A stretch of 64,000 bases of DNA from Cymbidium sinense (Eukaryota > Streptophyta > Magnoliopsida > Asparagales > Orchidaceae), in contig CM038214.1 in assembly GCA_021442155.1 (NCBI GenBank), positions 144,060,488 through 144,124,487 on the forward strand, given 5' to 3'. A program made the position numbers and the translations under genes. Shown piece by piece: positions 49,840 through 58,699 of the stretch. The notes under the pieces are model-generated. The model worked only from the letters and a program-made list of their open reading frames with translations. It ran no database searches and was not told where the DNA came from. Position 1 is the stretch's first letter, and each line of letters opens with the position of its first letter.

Positions 49840-51940
49840 TTTTCTTCACCAAAACCTAATTTTGTTCTCTAGTATGAATTCTTCCTATTTTTTGGATTAT
49901 TTGGGGTTATTTTTCATTCCTTTGGTATTTTGCTATAGTTTTTGGTTTCTAGTTTATTTTGTCTTCATTCTTGGTGGAAGTCAGGTTTGTAGTAAGTAGA
50001 GAGGTCACACTTCTTCTTGTGGTTATCTCTTCCTATTTGCTCCTTGTTATGGTGGAATTATGCTGTTTTGGTGATGGGCAGGGTTTTCTCCTTGGCATTA
50101 TTATTCTCTTTTGTGGTTTTTTTTGGCTTTGGTTATTTAATGGGTTTTTTCTACAACCTAATTTGTTCAATTTGGTTTAGTTGGCGTGCTAGTGAAACTG
50201 GATGTGGTATTATCTCACCCTGGGTTGTGTTGTTCTTTCAGATTTGTTCACCTTTGGTTCCGGTTCTCTTTTGGTGGTTATTTTATTAGGTTTTTCTAGG
50301 GTTGTTTTATGGTCGGATGGCCCACCCCTACTTGTTTCTTACTATTTAGGGTGGTTCTTCCAAGTTCTTTGGCGCCCTTTTCTCATGAGTTGATCCCTCC
50401 CCGCTTATTTGGGGTGTGGGATTCTTGGGTGGGGATTGCTCATCTGATAGTGGTTTTGGTAGAAATGTTTTATGGCTACCGCTTCTACTTATGATGGGTT
50501 GGGTGACATTGTGAGCTATTTGCTACTTTGCAGTGGCTTGGAGAACTATTTTTTGCAGCTCTTTTCCCTTCCTTTGTTTCTTTTTTGGTTAGTTTTGAGG
50601 ATGGATGTCTCTAGTTTATTGTATCCTCTAGTTATGGGTTGGTCCTCCTCCTGTATTATTGAGGTTTTGGTTGTGGGTTTTATTTTGAAGTGGCTGGCTA
50701 ATGACTCCTGGCTAGCTATTATTTGTCCTTGGGTGATGGTGATTATGTTAGGTCACTATTATACTGCTATTTTTCTCAACTATCTTATTTTTTGTACTGG
50801 GCTTCTTATTATTCTGTCATTAGCTACTATCTCTAGCTTTATGGATTAGATTTTCCTTTCCTTTAATTAGGATTAGCGGTTGCTATCTATTTCTATCTCC
50901 CTAAGTATCTTCATTATTTATGGCTTGATGACTATTGTTGGACTTTATACTGATGGTTCTAGGATTGATGATTTGGATATTTTACTAATGAGGTGGTTTG
51001 TTGAGGCTTTCTTGGCTAGCTGTTTGGATTGGCTATTCTGGCAGGCTGGGCTAGTTGATGGAGTGTTTATTTTGGCAAAATTGTCCTACTCCTTTGGTGA
51101 CTGTGCTGGAAAACCACTACTTATCTTTCTGTGACTCTCTTCTTCTGGTTTCCTCCTTGTTAGCCTTGATGCCCACTCCTCTTGCTATTAGAATTATTGT
51201 TAGACTAGGTTTTATTGTTATTGGCTCTTTGTCTATCCTTTTGATGGCCACTTATGTGTTTTCTTTTTCTTTAGGATTGTCTATGTTTAGTGCTTTTTCT
51301 CATATTATGAGGTTTGCTCCTATTGATTTTGTTATCCATTCTTGGTGGTGGCTTTGGTGGTGTTCCTTTAGGTTTGCTACTATCCTGGTGAATTACCTTT
51401 GTATCTATCATATTGAGCTTGATATCTCTAATTGCTAGTTGTTTGGAGGCTATTTTTGCTTTTTGGAGGATTTTATAGACTGGCATAATGATTGTCCTTG
51501 GAAAAAGTGCTACAAGAGGTATGCTGGCAATGATGGCTTTGATATTTTCCACTCTTTCTTCTTTTGGCTGGTAGTGCTATATGTAATTGTAATCCTTCAC
51601 CTAAAGTTTAGATGCTTAGATATAGTGTTGCTCCTTGAAATTAATTGTACTATCCTTTTAAAAGCATTTTGCATCTCTTTTATAGGTTTGGAGACTACTC
51701 ATGGTGGAATCGTCTTTGGTTTCAAAAGGATCGATGGAGTTTGTTCGCTTACATGGATTTTCATTTATTGATTATTGTTTTTGATTTCCTTTGCTTGCTT
51801 TCCTTAACTATTGTAATAGTTAGGGTGCTTATCTTTTTAGGACCTTTTGTAGCTCTTTGAGCATTAGCTTAAAGATTTGCCTCCTCTAAGGACTTTGTAC
51901 CATTTCTTTGTGGTAATAAAATTTCCCTTATTTCCCTAAA
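49840..51940 (+). other. LINE 3' region, about 2.1 kb
   Basis: T/G-rich sequence follows the RNase H domain and continues to the A-tail. It yields many hydrophobic open frames on both strands (49959-51860), none with a recognised domain. Similar sequence is present in the minus-strand LINE (171-2150), including a patch encoding FSHIMRFAP and SWWWLW at about 51290-51365. The end reads GGACTTTGTACC...TTTGTGGTAATAAAATTTCCC, typical of a plant LINE 3' terminus. Most likely it is an unusually long 3'UTR. Confidence 0.75.
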
Positions 51941-51968
51941 AAACCCTAAACTAACCCTAAACCCTAAG

Positions 51969-52433
51969 AAATGGCAAGAACATCACTGTCAATTAGGCTC
52001 AGTCTAGATTTGGTGGTGGAGGTGAAGGCAGAGGTGGCAGTTAACGCAATGGTGGTGGGGGATTTGGAGGTGCTAGTGGATATGGAGCTGGTGGTCAGAG
52101 AAGTGGTGGTTATGGAGGCAGGATGAGCGACAGAGGTTACAATCGTGGTGGTAGCGGATGGAGAGATCGATATGATGGACTCTTCTACTTGAGAGGCTAG
52201 GGTGGTTCTGATGGGAACTAGAGAAACTGAAGAATGGCTGATCTGATCTGCTGCTTATGAACTATGTATTTATAAGAGACAGTTCAACTTATCTAGGGTT
52301 TTTGATTTGCTCTATGGGTGCTCATTTTTTATCTATGTCATCGCTTGTGTCATAGAAAACTTGGGGTGCTACTTGGTTGATGAAATGTAACAGAATAAAT
52401 GTTGAATTTAAATTTGTTCTCTCTTAAAAAAAA
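51969..52433 (+). pseudogene. Glycine-rich RNA-binding protein 3' fragment, copy 7
   Basis: Only about 28 bases of CCCTAAA separate it from the LINE A-tail. After CCCTAAG about 15 bases are missing, then RNITVN, a stop, and AQSRFGGGGEGRGGS with a stop. Further on come GGRMSDRGYNRGGSGWRDRY and SDGN.RN, with TGA at 52228. The middle keeps a short arginine/tyrosine-rich part (WRDRYDG) better than the others. The 3'UTR (TTATCTAGGGTTTTTGATT) ends in A at about 52426-52433. Several in-frame stops, few frameshifts. Confidence 0.89.
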
Positions 52434-53229
52434 TCTAAAACCCTAAACCCTAAAATAAAACTTTAACCCTAAACCTAAAACCTAAATCTTAAACCCAAAA
52501 CCCAAAACCCCAAATCCTACCCTAAACCCTAAACTAGCTTTAAACCATAAATCCTAAACCCTAGACCCTAAACCCTAAAAAGCTAAAAACCTAAACCTAA
52601 ACTAAATAAAACCTAAAAATAAAATAAATAAATAAACCTAAACCAAAATAAAATAATAAAATAAAAACATAAACTAAAACCTAAACCTAAACATAAACCT
52701 CAAATAAAAATAAAATAAAATAAAAATAAAAACTAAACTAAAATAAAATAAACAAAAACCTAAGCTAAACTAAAAAATAAAAAACCTAAATAAAATAAAA
52801 ACAAAACCTAAAATAAAAATAAAATAAACCTAAAATAAAATAAAATAAAAACTAAATAAAAACCTAAACCTAGAAAATAAACGTAAAAATAAATAATAAA
52901 TAATAAATAAACCCTAAACCCTAAACTAAAATAAAATCCTAAACCCTAAAACAAACCCTAAACCTACAACCCCAATCCTTAAAACCCTAAACCCTAAACC
53001 CTAAATCATAAACCCTAAAACATAAATCATAAACCCTAAATCCTAAACCTTAAAATCTTAAACCCTAAACCCTAAACCCTAAATCCTAAACTCTAAACCC
53101 TAAACCTTAAATGCTAAAAACTATAACCCTAAACCTTAAACCCCAAACTTCAAAACTTAAACAATAAACTAACCCTAAACCCTAAATCCTAAACTAACCT
53201 AAAACACTAAACTAACCCTAAACACTAAG
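52434..53229. repeat. Degenerate CCCTAAA satellite
   Basis: A heptamer block, an A-rich block (about 52600-52910) and a second heptamer block (52920-53225) form one unit of about 1.26 kb together with copy 7. No junction motif is visible between the A-rich block and the heptamers. No gene is seen. Confidence 0.93.
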
Positions 53230-53703
53230 AATGTGCAGAACCTTGATGGCAGGAACATCACTGTCAACTAGGCCCAGTCTAGATCTAGTAGTGGAGGCGA
53301 AGGCAGAGGTGGCGGTTATCGTAGTGGTGGTGGGTGGATCCGGAGGTGTTAGATATGGAGGTGGTGGTCGAGCGGTGGTTATGGAGATGGGAGGAGCAAC
53401 GAAGGTTATAGATGTTGTGGTGGTGGAGGGAGAGATCGGGATATGATGGCGTATCCCGCTACTCAGAGGTGGTTCTAATGGGAACTAGAGAGATTGAAGA
53501 ATGGCTGATCCAATATGTTTCTTATGGAATTGTGTCTTTATAGTAGAGACGGTTCTACTTATCTAGGGTTTTTGATTTACTCTATGGGTGATCATTTTTA
53601 ATTTATGTCATCACTTGTGTCTTAGAAAACTTGAGTTGCTACTTGGTTGATGAAATCAAAAAGAAGAAATGTTGAATCTAAATTTTTTCTCTATTAAGAA
53701 AAA
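53230..53703 (+). pseudogene. Glycine-rich RNA-binding protein 3' fragment, copy 8
   Basis: After CACTAAG it reads NVQNLDGRNITVN, a stop, and then SRSSSGGEGRGGGYRSGGGG before a frameshift at about 53330. The end GGSNGN.RD has its TGA at 53495. The 3'UTR runs to AAGAAAAACC near 53703. The RRM end (LDGRNITVN) is the closest of all copies to the plant GRP consensus. No RRM start is present upstream; only repeat precedes it. Confidence 0.89.
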
Positions 53704-53999
53704 CCATAAACCCTAAACCCTCAATCTTAAACTAAAACTTAAACCTTAAACCTAAAAAGTAAACCCTAAACCCTAAACACTAAATCCTAAACCCTATACC
53801 CTAAACCATTAATCCTAAACCCTAAAACCCTAAACCCTAAACCCTTAACTCTAAACCCTGAAACCATAAACCCTAAACCCTAAAACCTACAACCCTAAAC
53901 CTTAAACCCTAAATCCCAAATCCTAAACCCTAAACCCTAAACCCTAAACCCTAAACTATTCCTAAACCTTAACCCTAAACCATAAACCCTAAACCTTGA
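53704..53999. repeat. CCCTAAA repeat, right edge of the telomere-like domain
   Basis: A good heptamer block, the last in the window, stops abruptly at about 53997, where retroelement-like sequence begins. Confidence 0.93.
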
Positions 54000-55640
54000 A
54001 TAAATATGTCATTAGGAGTAGATCTAATGAATAACCTAATCCTAATATAATTATGGTAGCTAAAGAAAATGTCTTCAAGAGACTTTCCCTTGACTATTAG
54101 AGATTTGAATACCCTAAACCTTATCCCTAAATTAAGTTATATTACCATTTATTATAGGATAATGTAGCATCATATATTTGAGCATGTAGTGATGTGCTTT
54201 TGATTGTTATAAGATGTTTTGAAATGTTTTCGTCAATTATGGTATTGTGCCTTATAATTTATATTAATATAAATCATAAAAAATATTGATTTAATAAATT
54301 AGATGATGAAATTTGCTAAATTTGAAGTGGGAATTAGGTTGTAGCACCAAAGGTGTGCTACTCCACTTGTTGTCTAAAAAGTAAGGATTTATGTTCAAAA
54401 TAAATATTATATGTTGGTATAGCATCATATATCATAATATATTATTCTGTGTATTTTAAATTATTTTAGTATTTTGCAATCATGCAATCGAGGCTACACT
54501 AGTATTATTTATAAAATGTTAATTTAGACTTTAAAATGGTGGAATTTGGCCAAATTCATAATAGGTAGAGCATGGCATAATAATATATTATTTAAATTTA
54601 AAATATGAAAGTGATAAACTAAAATATAAAGTTTTTATTATTTAGACTAATTTTATGATTTTTTTATCTTAAGCAATCCCTTGTGATGTGATATGCAATA
54701 TAATATAATATAATATTTTATATTGTATTATAATATAGGATGCCATAACATAGTGTAGCATCATGCATTATAGCATACTATTATGTATTATACTATACTA
54801 TCATGCATTATAGCAGATTTTAGTTTGTTATAGTATGATGTAGTAGAGTTTGTACTGGTATAATTCATAAAAATATTGATTTATAGGCTGAGATGATGGG
54901 ATTTGGCTAAATTTAAGGTAAGCTTTAGGAACATCATTGGGGGTGCTATGGTGTGTCATTTAATTAAAATAATGGAATTTTGCATCCAAAATAAATGTTC
55001 ATTTTTCAACCAAATTATATAAATTTTTTGCTTAAAATGATTCATTTTAAGGTGTAATGTAAGGTAATATATTATATATGACCATATTAAAATATAATGT
55101 ACATAGCAATATAACTTCATATATATATATATGAATGTGGTGGTGTGTTACTAAATGTTATTTTACATTTTAGTATGTTTTACTTTTGTTATAATACATT
55201 GGGTCAAAACTCACAAAAATATTAATTTGAAGGTTGAGATGGAAGAATTTAGCCAAATTCATGGCACACACCAAGAAGCAACACCAAAATTATGCTATTT
55301 TGTACGCTTTCTAATAGGAAAATAATAATTTTACATCCAAAATAAACATTATTCATATTTTGAGAAAATTTTGTTATTTGTTCCTTTTAAGTGATTCTAA
55401 TGACGTGTAATGTTAGACAATATATTATATTATAGCAAATTATAATAGAACATCACATATTATAATATAATATAGTGTGTTAATTCACACTATAATATGT
55501 TTAGCATGATATTGTATATTTAGTTTGAGCTTGCACCATCACATATCATAAAATATAGATTACAATGTTAAGATGATGTAATTTGAACGAATACATAGTT
55601 AGGCTTTTGGTTGAAATATTAAAGGTGTGCATAAGAGATG
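54000..55640. repeat. AT-rich diverged tandem repeat, about 230-355 bases per unit
   Basis: Five units can be aligned by the phrase AAATATTGATTTA...GATGATGGAATTTGGCTAAATT, starting near 54283, 54515, 54870, 55222 and 55548. Later in the longer units come a CACCAAAGGTGTGCTA-like phrase and TTTTGCATCCAAAATAAA. Between them lie dense TATAATATA and GTAGCATCATG words. There is no coding potential. It is the left part of copy B, probably retroelement leader or terminal sequence. Confidence 0.8.
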
Positions 55641-57960
55641 AAATAAGATTTGATGAGAATTCCATGTCAAGGACATGGAGGGAGATCCGCTAGGGGATCA
55701 CACATGCATTGCACATGACATGCTAGGGGTCTATGTCGAGGGGATAGAAGAAGAAAATCTACTAGGGATATGGTTTGAATGTGATTTGAATATATGATTT
55801 ATGGAAAGAAGATTCACTAGGGGATAAGAATCTATAATCCACCAGGGATTAAGATTGAATTGACATTAATTTAATTTGTTTTAATTGATGTGGAGGCATA
55901 TTTACAAGAGATATGGGCTCGAGTTTACTGGGGATCAGGTATTTGAACCTTCGACTAGGGAAGCAGGCTCGGGCTATTCGCTAGGGATTAGCATTTGAGA
56001 TTGATTTCATAGATTTGTTTGGGGATGTATTCGTTGGGAATAAGAGTTTGGTTTGATTTTTTTGATTTAGACTCTACTAGGGGAGTTGGTTTAATTTTGC
56101 TCCATTGGGGCAGTTAGTTTTGAATTTGATTTATTTGCTTGACTTGTTTATATATGATTAGGGGCTTCACTAGGGAGAAGGGTGTGATTTAACTCCACTA
56201 GGGAAAATTAGATTGGGTTTAATTTAATCTGAGTTAGTAAGAACCTTGTCGGTGTGCGATGGACCCACTGAGAAGAGGCTATATTAGCCTTGACTTAACT
56301 TAGGTTTATAAATCCAAAGGGATAGTCTATCGATTGTGGGGTAGATCTAGCCAACTTAAGGGGTTACCTTTCAGTGTGCAATGGCTATGCTAGCAAGAAG
56401 GCATAGCAGACTTACATCTTCGAAAGTGAGGAACAATGGATGGAGTGACTTGTTGGATGCACAACAAATCAAACCTGACCTAGGGAAACTACTAAGTGAA
56501 TGCTGTTGGGGACTTATGTCAACTCTAAAGTAGTCAGGATTAATTTTATCTTAATTTCATGTGATTTGATTTGGTTTGTTTGGCTTAGTTTGATTTTAAA
56601 TTAAGGGCATATCTACTAGGGATGTGAGCTCGATCAAAGTTAATAGATTTAATTTATGGACCATGTCGGTGTGCGATGGACCCACAGAGAAGGGGCTATA
56701 TCGGACTTGTCCTATCTCAAATTTATAAATCCAAAGAGATAGTCTACTAGTCGTGGGGTAGAGCTAGATAACCGGGGTTGCCTATCGCACAAGCTTGGAA
56801 GAAGGCATAGTAGACTTACATCTTTTAAAGCAGGGAACAACCGGGTGACTTGGTAGTATAATTCAAACCTGACTTAGGGGTGACTACTGATTGAATGTCA
56901 CTATGGACTTATATCAACTCGAGAGTAGTAAGGTGATTCCAATAAAGAGTTTTGCTGACACTGCCCTAAAGATAGGATGCTTTCTTGGGAAAATATACCT
57001 CTACTGGTGTCCTCATAATCCACAAGTGATTATATATTTTGTTTATATGTTTACATGGACTCTATTAGTGTGAGAGGGACCACACTGAGAAGGGGCTATG
57101 TAGGCCTTGACCTATCTCAGATTTACTGGACCAAGCGAGAATCTGCACATCCACAGGATAGATTCTCCAACCATAGGGATGGTTACTAGGAAAGGGAAAT
57201 TATCCAATCCGATAGTAACCTGTGTAGTGTCTAAATGGGGTCACAAAGGATGTGATCCAAATATAGTGCTCACAGGGGAGGTGCTGCTAGGGGCATTATC
57301 ATGTGTCCTAGAAAAGAAAGCCTATAGTGTATGGTGGTCAACTCAAGGAGAAAGCATAGCAGACTTACATCTGCCATGAGTGGTGTATCCTAAGGTGTGA
57401 GAACCAACCAACCTAAGGTGTATCGATTAGCATGTGTGGCATATCCATTAGCATAGTAAGAACGAACCAACCTAAGGTGCATGTTGGTGTGCAATGATCA
57501 ATATTGACGGAAAGCATGTAAGCTTACAACTTTCAAAGTGGAATTGATTATCGAGATAGTCTATCATTGGCGGAATAGATGCTATCTGACCTAGAGTGAC
57601 TACTAAGTGAGTAGCCCCGAGGAAGGACTAGACCCAGACTTGAAGCAGTCGAGAGGGAAGGAGCCACTAGGGGACTTATCCTAAACTTTAAATATACTCA
57701 ACCCAGTCAGTGCAAAAAGGCTAAAACAACAAGAAAGCGAAGCAGACTCACATCCTCTTAAACAAAGCCAACATGAAGTAGCTTATCGGCCATGCATTAA
57801 GGCCTACCAAACTATCAAGGTACTTGGCGGTGTGTAGTGGCCAAGTAAGAAAGGAAAGCAAGCAGACTTACATCCTCAAAAGTAGAAAGACCATTAGGGT
57901 GACACTCTACTCACCTCATTTTTAGAATAATATCTTAACCCCTCCATCTTAGACATAGGA
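55640..57960. repeat. Moderate-GC repeat block of copy B, about 410-base period
   Basis: The block is rich in CTAGGGGA/CACTAGGGG words (55690-56230), followed by three long units starting near 56250, 56663 and 57061. Each has GGTGTGCGATGGACCCAC, then GAGAAGGGGCTATAT, then CCAAAGGGATAGTCTA. A phrase like GCATAGCAGACTTACATC closes units near 56405, 56808, 57355, 57730 and 57860. Open frames at 56891-57073 and 57107-57379 lie in the repeat and match nothing I know. Probably non-coding retroelement sequence. Confidence 0.75.
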
Positions 57961-58285
57961 ATTCTCTTAGACATTAGGAGTTCCTTAGTCTTAAAACACA
58001 TCTAGTGATTAGGTGGACACTCAACCTAACCCTAGAGACTTAGAAGAGTTAGCCATAAGAATAGGTCATGCCTTAGCGATGTAGGAATATTTGGCTACCA
58101 TATAGCTTGAACCACATTCCTCACTTCCTTCTTTCAAGTTAAACTCAAATCAATTCTAGCTTAATTGATTTTCTCCAAACCTAAATCAAAACTTCATTGA
58201 TTTCCTCCAAACTAAAATCAATTCCAAATAATTGAAATCCATGATCAATTCCAAATGATTGAAGCCCATGATTGAAATTCTATAA

Positions 58286-58561
58286 ATATTTCCCAAGTCC
58301 TTTGATTCCCTCTTAGGACTTAGCCCAAATCAAATCCAAAACACTTCAAATTCATGAAAATTTATCACAACCCATTTATATTCTCATTTATATTCACATA
58401 TATAAAAGAAATATAAATTCAAATAAATCAAACTAAATTCCAAAATCAAATCCAAATTCTAAAATCTTTCCCAAGTCCCTTTGATTCCCTCTTAAGGACT
58501 CAAGTTCAAATCACTTCAAATTCATGAAATTTTCTCATAACCCATTTATATTCTCATTTAT

Positions 58562-58567
<6 letters not shown>
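58286..58567. repeat. Tandem duplication, about 181 bases per unit
   Basis: The phrase TTTCCCAAGTCC.TTTGATTCC with the following CTCTTA..GGACT and CATTTATATTCTCATTTATA occurs at 58286-58400 and again at 58467-58567. Both units end in TATTCACA; the first continues as a short CACATATATAAA and the second expands into the microsatellite that follows. Confidence 0.88.

Positions 58568-58645
<78 letters not shown>
58565..58645. repeat. (CA)n(TA)n compound microsatellite
   Basis: About 19 CA repeats are followed by about 22 TA repeats. The open frame 58524-58736 crossing it (Thr-His then Ile-Tyr runs) is just its translation and is not a gene. Confidence 0.98.
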
Positions 58646-58648
<3 letters not shown>

Positions 58649-58699
58649 ATATAAATTCAAACAACCAAAACTAACTCAAAAATCAAACTCAAATTCAAT

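Larger units (their letters stand above)
46764..51940 (+). mobile_element. LINE with inverted 5' segment (plant L1 clade)
   Basis: From left to right: an ORF1 piece on the minus strand (46748-47044), a junction near 47240-47260, then plus-strand ORF2 from inside the RT domain (47262) through zinc finger and RNase H (to about 49680), and about 2.1 kb of 3' region. The endonuclease and the RT entry are missing. The 3' end has AATAAA about 20 bases before an A-run, which passes into CCCTAAA at about 51941. Frameshifts and stops are common. The 5' inversion with internal loss is the classic outcome of twin priming during L1 insertion. Confidence 0.92.

Noticed and set aside
49959..51860. Many overlapping plus-strand open frames of 60-127 codons and one minus-strand frame (51271-51552)
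   Set aside because: T/G-rich LINE 3' sequence gives Phe/Leu/Val-rich translations in all frames; they overlap each other and share no family motif.
8863..53703. Functional GRP genes
   Set aside because: All copies lack the RRM start with its RNP motifs, a start codon and a promoter; seven of eight have internal stops or frameshifts.
6335..54000. CRISPR-like array of short repeats
   Set aside because: Repeats are 6-7 bases without unique spacers of fixed length; this is telomere-derived satellite in a plant genome.
56891..57379. Frames 56891-57073 and 57107-57379 as retroelement RNase H/integrase pieces
   Set aside because: The second contains a phrase like KAYSVWWSTQGESIADLHLP, which hinted at coding, but the same DNA belongs to the 410-base tandem units whose other copies do not keep the frame.
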